Positions 38,251 through 49,559 of a stretch of 64,000 nucleotides of DNA are shown one piece after another; positions within the stretch are counted from its first letter, which is position 1; each line of letters opens with the position of its first letter. The translations under genes and the position numbers were made by a program. The stretch is from Macrocystis pyrifera. Lineage: Eukaryota; Sar; Phaeophyceae; Laminariales; Laminariaceae. The notes beneath the pieces are model-generated. The model had not been told where the DNA came from and made no database searches. It saw only the letters and a program-made list of their open reading frames with translations. The DNA lies in assembly GCA_031763025.1 (NCBI GenBank), contig JASSKH010000011.1:12746580-12810579 (forward strand), written 5' to 3'.

Positions 38251-39150
38251 TTTTTTGGTAGATCCGTGAACGCATTCATACAAGGACAGTAGTATGCCTG
38301 GTAGCATAATGTCATACCTGGTATATCCTCTATTAGGAAGACCGGCGGCCGTTGCTTACCTAATCGTACAGTAGTAGTGTGTTTTCGTTGCTGAAGAATG
38401 AAAAAAAAATGGTGGTCGAGAAAGGAGTTCCGTTGGCTATTGCGCCATTTTGTTGTGGGTAGAGATGGGATGGGGAATGCGATTTTTTTTTTCGTGTCCC
38501 TGTGAATGGAAAATGGGGGTTATTTTGGGTCGTATTGCGGCATTTTCGTGAGGGGTTCGGGGGGGCGATTTTTTTTTTTTTTCGTCGTACGTATTCCTTC
38601 TTGGTTGGGAATTGGAAAATATTTGGCTGTTGTTCGACAGTTTTTTTTGTGGGTAGGGAAGAAAGAGGTCGGGGCTTGGGGTTGCTCGAGTTTTTTTTTC
38701 TTCTCTGTATTCCTTTTTTCTAAGGAAGCCTTGTTCGTTCGTTCGCCGTGTTTAGAGCTCGTACTGCTTTGTACGGAAGCCTCCAATCATTTTTTTCCCC
38801 TGCTTGATGGAGCTCGTACGATTTTGCAGGGAAACGTTATGGTAATCCTGTCGCGTACTAATTTTGTAGGAAAGCATCACAACTTCCGCTGTTCGTGGAG
38901 CTCGTCGAATGATACTGTTTTTGTAGGGAGCAATCGCCGTTTTTGTAGTACCGCGCTATTGATAGAGGTTTGTGCTTCTTTAAGGCGCAGCAAGAGAGCT
39001 TTCATTTTGCTTGCGTTTTTGTGAAGCTCATACTCTCGTGCATTGTGCATTGTGCATTGTGCATTGTGACTTTTGCATGTTTTTGTCGTCGTCGTCGTCG
39101 CTGTCGTTGGTGAGAACGATATGCCACGGCAGCCCCGTTTTTATGATACA
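38251..39150. other. Intergenic, no gene seen
   Basis: T-rich and repetitive: TTTTTTTCGT, AGCTCGTAC and GTTTTTGTAGG scraps recur, plus four GTGCATT units at 39041-39066. Confidence 0.55.
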
Positions 39151-39181
39151 AAGCTTACACTTGTCGGACAGATCATCTGTT

Positions 39182-39372
39182 ATCACGGGGGAACACAGCA
39201 ATCAGGACCAGACATGCTTGGTGAGAATACCGGATTATGTATACCACTCTGATCCAAAATATAAGGACGGTTTGTATTGAGTAATTTTATGCTAACGGTC
39301 CCTATATTTCGGGTCAGAGTGGTAGTTTTTTTTGTATATGATGGATGCTGATTACTGTGGTCCCCCGCATTA
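39182..39372. mobile_element. MITE family 2 split by a nested 79-bp TIR element
   Basis: Outer ATCACGGGGGAACACAG / CTGTGGTCCCCCGCATTA. The inner element 39244-39322 has ends CCACTCTGATCC / GGGTCAGAGTGG flanked by TA, and AAATATAAGGAC / GGTCCCTATATTT inside. Removing it with one TA restores the family sequence TGTAGTTTTT. Confidence 0.9.
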
Positions 39373-40640
39373 GATCATCTACAGATAGATCATATGCAGA
39401 TATATCATGTACAGATAATATAGACCTTAACCTACCATTACGAGATGTTTTGTATGTTATGTACAGGTCATCTACACTTGCAACCCAGGAAACACGTTCT
39501 AGACTATGCAGGCGTGTACAGCTACAGAGTAGCTCCCACCGGCAGCATAAGGTACATTCCCATACAGATCATACAGATCAGGAATCTATCTATCTTTCCT
39601 GAAAAAAGCACATATTGATCTGCAGATGATCTGCAGATGATCTGGGGATGATCTGTAGCCTATCTGTAGATGATCTGTCTGGGGTGTGAAAAGAGGGGTA
39701 AGTGCTCTATTAATAGTCTCTCGTCCTATCCCCTGCTCCCTACAATATACACACACCAACGAAGCATATACCTGGTACATGGTTTCCAGGTTATAAACCA
39801 CCCGTACCCGTATTCCTACATCCTGTGGGCCTGTACCGGCCTTCCAAAGGTTACTCACACAACACCAGCCCACCCTGATCAGCCGTGTGTAAGTATGGGC
39901 AGAAAGGGACGGTTCGGGGAAACATCGGTCGGTTTTACGAACTATTGCTTTGAAGTATATGAATAGAACACGAAGATAGATGTGGCTCCTCTAAACCCAC
40001 TCCCGCCGCCTCTATACCCTGGGAGGCTACGAGTACGTAATACTTTTTAATTTTTTTTCCGCCCCAGATGGTACCATATACTATCTTAGCCCTTCTTTTT
40101 TCTCTCTTCCTCCTATTCTAGTCGGAATTCAGATCCGGGGTGACACACCAGACTCTCTTCCCCCTCTCCACCACGTACGGCTCGTTCCGTGTTCATTCAT
40201 CGCGAGCAGTCTCCAGCTCTTTCTTCTCTCGTCGACTCGGGTCGAATTTGCATCCACATACTTGTGCCATATGCGCTCTCAGCAGTTGATTATTTCAATT
40301 TTTGTAAAACGAGCTCCAAGTCTCACCACGGCAGTGAGACTTGAAGTCAAGAGAATCAATTTCTATTAATAGCAGCGTTCGAGGGTAACCACCAGGCTAT
40401 CGGGGCGACCGGTGTCATAGTATTCATAGTATCCCGTTTCTCCTCTAGTATTGTCGAGGAGGCGTGTTTCTGATTAAACGCCCCGACCGAAATAATTTAC
40501 ACAACCCCCCTGCTCTCAGAAACTCTTGAGAGCCAGGAAAGTGGGAATCATCCCGACAAGATATCAATTTCTGTGAGTAATTGCACGCGGTTAGCTCGTA
40601 CCTGCAGCATGGTAGTCGGGGCCACAGCCCTATGCTGCTC
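39373..40640. other. Intergenic, no gene seen
   Basis: GATCATCTACAGATAGATC repeats to 39680, then mostly unique sequence with short ORFs. None shows recognisable domains. Confidence 0.55.
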
Positions 40641-40881
40641 CTTTTTTTATCCGGTACCAGGTGGGGGTTAGGGTTATAGGGTCAAACGTGCCCAAACTTC
40701 TTGAAGGAACGTCGCAAGGGAAAAAGGGGGGGAAGCCTAACCGTAATAGAAAAACGCCAAATACCACAGTAGGTGGGGGTGTGAGTTTGGCTGACTTTAA
40801 GTCGCCGACTTGTAGTTATACTGCCGTAGTAGCTGCCTATTTGGTACCAGGTAGGTATTATATACCAAGATGTACACTAAT

Positions 40882-41084
40882 GGTCCCTCTATAGTGCTAT
40901 TATTAATACTAGTATGCGGCAGTCAGCCAACAATACCGGCAGTATAGCGGCAACCAACCGGCACTATTTACTCCGCACACTGCCGCAATGGTTTATACGT
41001 TCATACATGCCAAGCGATCTCACCGGCACTATATATAGGGCAGCCGGCAATATACCATACTCAATCGGCACTACAGAGAGGGAC
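40882..41084. mobile_element. 215-bp TIR element, copy 2
   Basis: GGTCCCTCTATAGTGC to GCACTACAGAGAGGGAC, about 95% identical by eye to 30568-30786, in the same orientation. Confidence 0.9.
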
Positions 41085-41124
41085 AATTGCTGACATGTAG
41101 ATACTACTGTAGTTAATTGCAAGG

Positions 41125-41335
41125 GTATGTTCAGCAGGGTATATCGGTACCCGGGTTTTTTTTGGTGGGCGCATGTGCCGAACTTACCGAAGTGTCGGGT
41201 GTCTGTGTTGACATCGTACCGAACTTACCGAACTGTCGGGTTATCGGTATTGAGGTCGTACCGAACTTATGCCGGAGTGCTGGGTACCGGTGTCAAGGTC
41301 TTGCGGAACTCTCGGTGTAAAAGGCTCGGTAGGGT
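41125..41335. repeat. ACCGAACTTACCGAACTGTC repeat
   Basis: Three to four units of about 50 bp centred on CGTACCGAACTT and GTCGGGT.ATCGGT. Confidence 0.75.
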
Positions 41336-42121
41336 ATTTACCGAGCAAATACTGTGCCGGTGACATAAATCGGTACCGCAGGTATTACGCACCTTTACCA
41401 GACTAACGTACGAGCCCTTTTTTGGTTATAGTCGCGTCCGGCAGTTGGGGGAGTTCTGACCGGCGCGTTAGCTTTGAAAGGAAAAAACCCCCCGATAAGT
41501 CGGTTATAGTGTTGGATTATACCTCAAGAGCGTTGATTTCTCACAGAGAGGTGCGGGGGTGCCATCGTTTCGCATAGCGCTCGATTTTTTTTTTCCAGAA
41601 AACCGGAGGGGTTTTGCCATTACCGAACAAGGTGTTCCCGGAAAAATCTGGTGAGAGGGAGAATCTATTCCCGAAAATGAAATGATCAACTTTATGGCGC
41701 AGACCTTTTTGTCGTTGCCGAGAAAACTATACTGACTGTATGTAGCGCTGTGAAAAACGATCGCATCTCCCTGCTGGGCAAAAATTCAACGCTCTCATCA
41801 CAGTACTTTTGTTCGCCAACTACAACAGCTTACAGTACACAGCTGTACCACTGTTAATAGTCGTGAAATCGATACATCAGGAAGGCAACTCACACAGCCC
41901 TGTCAAAATCACCCTCCCCGGCCTCCCATCTCGAACGAGGAGAGGAGCACATGTGTGAGGGGGGGGGGGGGGACAGGGGTGCATCCATGGAAACGAAAGA
42001 ACATATATATCATGACTATAGCCGCACTACTGCAGCACTCCACAGCCAGCAAAGGGGGAAGGGCGAGAGAAAATGCATTCTGATGGCGGAAGAATGCAAG
42101 CTATACATATCGCTCCTACTA

Positions 42122-42226
42122 TTTCGGGGGTCCAGAGTTAATAGGACCTATGGTATACATAAAACCTATATATTTAACTATTTTTACCAACAACTTTTGG
42201 TCCCATTTACTATGGTCCCCCGTATT
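42122..42226. mobile_element. TTACGGGGG MITE
   Basis: TTTCGGGGGTCCAGAGTTAA to CTATGGTCCCCCGTAT. Inserted in sequence with no other feature. Confidence 0.9.
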
Positions 42227-42794
42227 ACTACAGTTAGTTGTGTACATCCCCAGCGAGCCGGGGAGGCGGGGGGGGCGATGATTCATTCTGATGACGCAAA
42301 AGAGGACATGCTATATACTGCTACACCCAGAGCGAGGAGCATTGGGGGGGAGAGGGGGTCATCGTTGAACAAGGCTGAGCAAAAAACCCAAAGAAATGCA
42401 TTGTACAATACGAGGTACCATTGTACCAGGTATACTGTATGAGCGGCCACGTTATATTACCGAAATCACGCCCGAGATAGGCCGATAAGCGGTGTGTGTG
42501 GGGCGTGGCGGGGCGCAGGAGGACGAGAGAAGGATAATATCGAGTGTATGCATACTTCTATAGTACTATTACATTAATATTAATACATTACGGGGGACCA
42601 TGGTAAAAAGGATCAATTTTTTTTATTTCTTTTTTTATTGTTTTTTATAAATTTTGAAATACGCCACAATAATTGTAAAATTAGCTAAAATTGGAATATA
42701 GACGAGGCGTATTATTACGCAGCTTCCAAAGTTGAGTATCAACTATTTAATCAGTCGAACTCACAGCTGACGTATTTTATTTACGTCAGCTGTG

Positions 42795-44696
42795 TGTGTG
42801 TGTGTGTGTGTGTTCTTCACATTAAACCGTTCTTCTACTCGTCGACATCCAGCAAGCCCAGTGTCCGTGCTGATTCTTCACCCTAGAAAGATACGAGCTC
42901 TGTGGTCACAGACTACGACACAGAGATAACACACCGTAATGCATTAATAGCCTACGTAATACCATGCCTTCGCACTAGGTGCGGCCGACACAACATACAT
43001 ACATACGCCAGCAACCAAAATACACCATAAAGAAAGAGAAGCAACGAAAAAACCAAACCGAAAAAGAACAAGAAAAAGAAAAAGAAAAAGAAAAGGAGAA
43101 GAATCTCAAATAAATAAATAAAATGGGAAGCCAAAGCTCAGACACATACATACTTACCCCGAGCATGAGCCAAAAGGGACGTGCAAGGGGAAAGATACGA
43201 GAAGGAAAAAGGGGACTATGCATCCCGGTGAACACTTAACTAAGTAAAAAGAGCAATAGTGAGTGGGCCAAAATACGCTCGTCACCCACCCACTATGTAG
43301 TTCTTCTTTCATAAGGATAAGAAGGGAAAAAAAAAAAAAAAAAATCAAAATGCATACCGAACGGCCGCAGCAGTTGGCGGTACGAGTAGCAAAGAAACGT
43401 CCAACCTATTAGTCGGCCTGGTACCTTGCTACCCTATCTGCGGTCTCTCTGCTACTCTCTTCTACCGCGGTTTCCCTTCTACTCCTCCTGTTCCCCCCCC
43501 TGCCCCTATACACTTGTACGGTGTTCCCTCTACCCCTCCTGCTGTTACCCCTCCCCCCATTCCCTCTAACACTACCTGCAGCGGATGCACGGCGCTGTCT
43601 ACTCAGCTTTGCCTCAGCCTCGTGCCACCTGCCCATGAACTGTTCAGCTGCTTCGAGGATTCCCCGGTACCACTTTCCCGTCTGTTTTGCTGCAGTGGGC
43701 CACAGTGCGGTCCCAACTCCAAAGACTAAGGGGGAGTCTTCCGTTGATCCCTCTGAGGCTTTGAACACTCTAAGGTCCTCAGCAATTGCCCTAGGCCAAG
43801 TCTTAGGCTGCCCGCCTGGTTTCGGGCTCCCCCCACCAGCGATCGTCCCGAACATCAACCGACTGGGCAATCGCCCCTCGTGTTGCCGCACCACAGCCCC
43901 CGCAAAGAAGAGTCGCCGTTTACGGATGGTCGTTTCGATACTTTCGCATCGTGTTATCCTGAGCGCCTTCGCATACGAGAGGGTGGTGTGGTCGGTGCGT
44001 AGTCGGCGCTGGAAACCAATGACTCGCAGAAGGACTTCGTGGTGGGCTGATCGAAGCTTGGCGAAGTGGTCCGCATTGAGGGTCCACGTCACGCAACCGT
44101 ACAGCAAGGTCTCAATCACCTCGGCCTTCAGCATCCGGACTTTCAGACTAAGCGGTGCGTTCGTCCTATCGTACAGTTCCGGACCATACCGTTTGAGGCA
44201 TGCCCGCATCAGACGGATTCGTCGCTCGATTTCGAAGGAGAGGTCAGCGTTCTCGTGGATAATGCCTCCTAGGTACAAAAACTGGGTCGTCTGTTTATAC
44301 TTTTGGCCTGCAGCTTCGATCGCGAGCGGTGAGGTGGTAAACGTCTGATCCGGTGTTCGTAGGAGCATCGTCTCTGTCTTCTTCTCGGATACCGTGAGAC
44401 CTACTGCTTCGAAGACAGTCACGATGACTGTCATCATTCTCGCAAGGCCTTCCGCCGACTTCGAGACTATTCCTGCATCGTCTGCATACAACATGCCCCA
44501 CACAGCCCTTTGCACGCATGCCAACGGTTCCTCTTTTCCGACAACCCTGTCCTCTTCGAGATGAACCAAATCCCTTACGATGCATTCGTCTTTGCTGAAG
44601 CGTACCAGCACGATGTGTATCGCAGCGGCGAAGAACACGTTGAACAGTAACGGCGATAGTACGCAGCCTTGCCGCTGTGAGTTCGACTGATTAAAT
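42795..44696 (-). mobile_element. 5'-truncated non-LTR retrotransposon (LINE) with CA-repeat tail
   Basis: Flanked by identical 16-bp ATTTACGTCAGCTGTG at 42779-42794 and 44697-44712. The 3' end on minus is GGTTTAATGTGAAGAA followed by about ten CA units. The 5' junction cuts reverse transcriptase domain sequence and carries about 22 bp (CTGTGAGTTCGACTGATTAA...) matching the adjoining target, as filler. The 3' UTR is 43408-42795. Confidence 0.88.
43409..44683 (-). CDS. LINE reverse transcriptase, C-terminal part, open
   Basis: Open across about 425 codons. It starts inside the RT domain at SQRQGCVLSPLLFNVFFA (44683 downward), then WGMLYADDAGIVSKSAEGL (catalytic YADD), VSEKKTETM, FLYLGGII and a long C-terminal region with KAEVIETLLYGCVTW and LPSRLMFGTIAGG. 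The C-terminus is Arg/Gly-rich. No endonuclease domain is present: it would lie upstream of the truncation, so the copy cannot be autonomous. The ORF being intact suggests a fairly young insertion. Confidence 0.9.
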   Translation of the reverse strand, partial: NSQRQGCVLSPLLFNVFFAAAIHIVLVRFSKDECIVRDLVHLEEDRVVGKEEPLACVQRAVWGMLYADDAGIVSKSAEGLARMMTVIVTVFEAVGLTVSEKKTETMLLRTPDQTFTTSPLAIEAAGQKYKQTTQFLYLGGIIHENADLSFEIERRIRLMRACLKRYGPELYDRTNAPLSLKVRMLKAEVIETLLYGCVTWTLNADHFAKLRSAHHEVLLRVIGFQRRLRTDHTTLSYAKALRITRCESIETTIRKRRLFFAGAVVRQHEGRLPSRLMFGTIAGGGSPKPGGQPKTWPRAIAEDLRVFKASEGSTEDSPLVFGVGTALWPTAAKQTGKWYRGILEAAEQFMGRWHEAEAKLSRQRRASAAGSVRGNGGRGNSRRGRGNTVQVYRGRGGNRRSRRETAVEESSRETADRVARYQAD

Positions 44697-44887
44697 ATTT
44701 ACGTCAGCTGTGAGTTCGACTGATTAAATAGTTGATACTCAACTTTGTTATTGTTTGTAAAAATCGATAACTACGTAACTATGTAGATTTTTGTGTGTAC
44801 CGTAGGTCCTATTTACTTTGGCCCCCCGTAATAATAGTACGTGGTAACGGTACATACATGTAAAGGGCGAAAACGCGACGTGATGCT

Positions 44888-45743
44888 ATGTTGGATATAC
44901 GAAGTAGTCAAAGAGCTGGCTATCCACGCGGAGGAACCCGGACCGGTCGCAGAGACTACCGGCACAACCGGCACGCTGCATTTACAGACACCAACAAAAG
45001 CATCCTGAACAGCCCCCGGTCGACTGCTTGTCTGTTACCAACGCTGCGCTCGCTGTATCAGCAACAAACAGTTTACAAAAAAAACAACAACGACTGCAAT
45101 AACCATGCACTCGTACAGAGTATGAGAGTAGTACTCGTAGTACTGCATCCTCTGCACGCATACACACACGTCACAACGGAATGGCACATCAACTAATAAA
45201 CTCGCGGGAGTACGCACTTGGTGCTGCATCGATTCGCAGGAGTATATGCACTACTTGGTGCTGCATGCACTGGCTGTGCTTGTGCTGTTGGTTATCTTCG
45301 TGGAAAAGAAGCCCAGTCGTTCTCGGCTTTCTCCATATGTCCGGAAAACTAAGTATTGTATTATCTTGATAAAAAAGATAAAACGATCCTTTTACATTTA
45401 AAGACAAATCGTGAAGTACGGGGATTTCCACGGAGGCATTGTCGATAGGGGAGACTTTTACTTTTTTTTTCGGGTCAACGCTGTGTTTCCAGCTGAAATC
45501 TCCCGCTCTCCAGCCCAGGAGACAGCAGTTGGGCAACACGGGTTTGGAGAAAGAACGAGAGCAGAGAGAACCCGTTTCGTTGAATATCATCTCGTAGGCT
45601 TTGTCTGCGTCTCCATATCCGCAGCGCCCAAGCCCTAGCGGCTCCCACAAGAGGAGCACGGAGCGCGGAGACCAGCTGCAATCTGCGACAGGAGGAAGAG
45701 AGAGCAGAGAGGAGACTGTTAATAGGAGCTGGTTGCCTTCGAA
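44888..45743. other. Intergenic upstream of the tentative gene, no gene seen
   Basis: Mixed-composition sequence; a short SINE-tail-like TTTCCAGCTGAAATC at 45485. The purine-rich stretch 45690-45743 could be a 5' UTR of the 45.7 kb gene. Confidence 0.45.
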
Positions 45744-48047
45744 ATGAACCGGAGAGTGCTGGAGCTGTTTGCGTTGACGCCGCTGCTGCTACATGCTTCT
45801 TCGTCGTCCGGGCTCCGCGGAGCTAAGCGAAGCAACCCCGCCGCCATGGATGGAGCCCTCACGCTAAGCGAGGAAAAGGAGGAGGGCATGCGGGTGGGCG
45901 GGAGGAGGCTGCTTGTCGGCCAGGAGAAGCGTGGGCGTGATACGGCGGCGCGGGGGCAGAATTTGGACGCAGGTTCAATTTTCGAGGGACCGGTGCTGGC
46001 GACATCACCATTGGATTGTCATGAGCCCGAAGTCGAGCTGGATCCGGTGAGACTCTCCTGCTATGTTTGATCGTCGTGGGGCCTGGTCATGTGGTCTTGT
46101 GTGTCTGTGAGCTCGCCCTGCCGTGGCTGGTGTGTTGGTCCTGGGAGAGGGCAGGGTTGTTTTTTTTTTTACGGGTTCGGCAATTAAAAATTCAACCTCC
46201 CGGGCCAGGGCTGCGTTGTTTTTGTTGTCTGTAGCGCTCCAAACGAACACTTACTATTTATGTACTCCATGCTCAAGCAAGTTTATGACATCGACATAGT
46301 CTACAGCAGCAGTAGCGCGGCAGCAAGCAGCAGCAGCAGCAGCAGCAACGACGGCAACAGCAGCAGCTGCGAGCAGTCAGCCGGGGCTTTCGGCTTTTTG
46401 TGTTTTTATGGCATCGTATCGCAGGTTTGACGACGGCCTCGAGCCTGACATCTGCGTGCTTATACAGCAAACCACCACCAGGAATTAACTGCGTACAACG
46501 CAATACGTGCGATGGCTGATAGGCTATGCGTGCATGGTTTTACGTAAATTTTGAAATACGTTTCAAACTTTATAAAATACGTTTGTGAGAGGCGACATAA
46601 ACATCCATGATCATCCATGTGAAACAACATACCAGGTACATACCAGGTTCGTACCAAAAAATATACCTGGTACGTATATTTTCTGTTTTTTTTTCTTGAG
46701 ATTTGTACGTACCACAACAACCACTCGAATTTATTACGAAAAAAAATGTGAGTATTAATACGAGTTTTCAAAGAAGCTGTGAGTGCCTTTCTGCTGTGCG
46801 AAAATGTAAGGACCTTTCATATTCAAATATCAAGATCAAAACGGCCCTTACTTTTCCTCCCATTAGATCGGCACGTACCAAGAGGGCATGCAGGTACTTG
46901 GTTTTTGTGTGTTCGAGGTATGTACGCAGCAGCAATACCGTGATGCGCTGGTAGGACTGCAGTGCAGTCCCATTTTGGGCACACCCAAAACGGAACGGCA
47001 GTCCTAAAAATCAATACAATTTTTCGGCTCGACTTTTTTGAACGAAGCATGCATCAAAGAAGCCGTTTTTTAAAAAAAATATGTGTACCAGGTACAATGT
47101 ACAATATTGATAATATTAATATTAACAGCAGTACTGCTGTTGAGCTAAACTGCTGCTGTACTGCTGTTTGCTCCTATTATAGTCACCGAAGTTACTGAGT
47201 GTATAGTATTGTACATTGTCTATAGTAGTAGTGTTGTTGGCCCAGGATACGAGTCGCGAGCGCGAACTTTGTGAACACATCTATCATATTGCGTAATATC
47301 AGGAGCGCAGCAGCAGCAGCAGCAAGCAGCAGGCTGTGGGTATCTACCATTTCACCAGTTCACCTTGAACCTCGTCCCACTCGCGCTCGCCTTGAATATA
47401 ATACCCGTGTGATATTGATATTAGCATTTAAATGATCCTTATAATTACGGCCAGACCGAGTGGTATATTTGTTTCAAGTATTTTTATTTGTGGCAGCGCG
47501 GTATACGTATGTATCATATGAATATCATATACCAGGTATTTTTCATACCAGAACCGGTAGTGGCGGCGTCCCCGGTGGCTTGGTAGGTGGTCCGCGTGCC
47601 TATCAAGATCAATTTCGTGGGTTCAAGTCTCACCGAGTGCATGTTCGTAGGGGCTTTTTCTTGCATAGAAGAGATTGTGGAAAGCGCGAGAGCGTGAGTT
47701 AGCTAGATTCGATGAAAATCGACGAGCAGTGGGAATGCTGAACCCTATGCGCGATAAAAACTAAAGGCACGTACCGGGGGGGAGAAGGGAAGACACCTGT
47801 GACCACGGCTTGTCCAGAAGGTCGTCGAGGGTAAAACCTCTTACGAAAATAGGCTGGAAAGTGAAAGTGATGAGTAACAACAACAACAACAACGAGTATC
47901 AGGTATCATCGTGTATCCCTCGGGTATTGTTGAATTGTTCGAGCCTCGATTCTTTTGTTGTTGTTTCAGGTGGTTGATACGGGCAATGATGGCGTCGTGA
48001 GCGTGAGCAGTGAACAGGCATGGCTGTACACTGTACCTTTCGAGTAG
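45744..48047 (+). CDS. Tentative two-exon gene for a small protein with signal-like N-terminus
   Basis: Not recognised. Exon 1 (45744-46046, 101 codons) begins MNRRVLELFALTPLLLHASS, a positively charged start plus hydrophobic run like a signal peptide, followed by charged sequence, and ends at GATCCG|gtgaga. Exon 2 (47970-48047) follows ttgtttcag| in the same phase and reads VVDTGNDGVVSVSSEQAWLY before TAG, giving about 126 residues. A tRNA-derived SINE lies in the proposed intron. Support is the signal-like start, GC-rich codons, and matching donor, acceptor and phase. More exons or no gene at all are possible. Confidence 0.33.
46303..46375. repeat. CAG microsatellite
   Basis: CAGCAGCAGCAGCAGCAGCA plus interrupted units. 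Confidence 0.85.
47405..47462. mobile_element. Remnant of the CCACTCTGA TIR element
   Basis: Right end ATGATCCTTATAATTACGGC...AGACCGAGTGG followed by TA; the left end is eroded. Confidence 0.6.
47562..47895 (+). mobile_element. tRNA-derived SINE, copy 3, with CAA-repeat tail
   Basis: Keeps the 5' GGCGGCGTCCCCGGTGGC, A and B boxes and the full body. The tail is GATGAGTAACAACAACAAC rather than pure A. Confidence 0.9.
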
Positions 48048-49500
48048 CGAGGTGGCCTTGCCTCCCTCTCGAGCTGTCTCTAGCGGCTGTCAGATCACCC
48101 ATCACCCTGATGGTGTCATTGCATTTTCACTTTTTGTACTGCTTTGGCGTCGGTGTGGGAACATGAAGTTGGCGTCGTGGGCAATCGAACGTGCGACAAC
48201 ATGTTCAATATGTCCGCGGTCCGCCTCCGACGCCCCTCCCCTTCCCCCCCCCCCCCATACCCCGCCCTACCTCCCTATCCCCCGCACCACCCCCCCACCC
48301 CGCACCGCCTATATACCCCCCCAGCCCACCCCCCCGCTACCACCCGTGCAAATAAACTACTGCCTACGGTACAAGTGCTATGTAACATGAACGACTATTA
48401 ATATTGACACAAACAGGGTACCAGGTACCTACGAAGTACTGCTGTGGTGTGTGGTGTTTCTTATCCTGCTCGCATACATGATACTGCATAACAAGGGGAA
48501 GGGGGGTCGGGGGGGGGGGGGGTTGGGGAGGGGGGGAGGGAGGCGGTCTGCCCAGCAGACTGACGCCTGGGTATGGCCATCATCGTCATGATGCGCTCCG
48601 TTCTTTATTTAGGACCCAAGTAACTAGCATGGTGCCACCCGGGCAACTGCGCGTGTCTGTATGCACCAGTGCCTGTCTTTCGTATTATCTCCCCCCCCCC
48701 CGCGTCCTTTTTGTCCCTTTTTGTCCCTTTTCTTTTTTTTCCTCTTTCCGTTTTTCCTGTTTGCTTTGTGTCTCTGTTTGTGTCTCCCTTTTTTTTCTTT
48801 TTTCTATCTGCTGTTTCGTTTTGGTTTGCTTCGTCGTCTTCCTTTTCTTTTTCGTTGTTTTTTGTGTGTTAGACCTGTGCCAATGGAAACGCGAAGTTCG
48901 AAAGTTTTTTTTCAAAAATATTGCTTAAAAAAAACAGCCGAAAATATCCTCGTGCCGCCGGTGTGGGAAAAAAAGGAAAAAAAATGTTGGATTTTTTCTT
49001 CGTTTTTTGCCAACGGCCGCAGGCGGCGCAATTTGTTTTCTCTCGTTGCAAATTGTCAACAAGCTGATCAAAATCAGCTCGTGCGACGATAGATGCTCGA
49101 TCTCGACATAGACTCAGCCCAAGGCCAACCTCCTAAAGGATATCAAACCCCTGCTCGTACACCCCTACCTAGTTTAGATGGTCTTCTTCCTCACTGCTGT
49201 GTCAACCCTTGCCTGTCTTCTTAGTTCAACCAACTGCACCCGTCATCAACTCTACGAACCTCTTGCCCATCCCCTCTGTTCACGCATTCCAACGATTCAA
49301 TACCTCTCCACTAACCCCAGATTTCCTCCGTTCAATCTTGGACGTAGATGTGCTATTAATAGGGTTATCATGTATTTTCGTTCGCTTGTTTTTGTATTTC
49401 TACCGAGGTATTCTTCCACTCGAGACAGAGTTTTTAATAGTATAGTTATTGGAGCCTGTCCTGCGACCACAGAATGCATTGGATTGTTGTGGCGATGATT
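48048..49500. other. Intergenic, no gene seen
   Basis: C-rich (48240-48350), G-rich (48505-48545) and T-rich (48700-48860) blocks; the rest unique. Frames are by-products of base composition. Confidence 0.55.
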
Positions 49501-49559
49501 TAATCAAGTAATGTGAGAACAATAACAACAAAAACAACAATCTAATATCATCTATCTAC

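Larger units (their letters stand above)
42588..44831. mobile_element. Three-level nest: MITE containing a foldback element containing a LINE
   Basis: The outer TTACGGGGGACCATGG (42588) pairs with TTGGCCCCCCGTAA (ends 44831). Inside, GTTGAGTATCAACTATTTAA / TTAAATAGTTGATACTCAAC are arms of a second palindromic element (about 42731-44751), itself split by the LINE at 42795-44696. Confidence 0.85.

Noticed and set aside
43521-44348. Long + strand ORF of 275 codons
   Set aside because: It is antisense to the LINE reverse transcriptase, which has recognisable motifs; the + frame has none.
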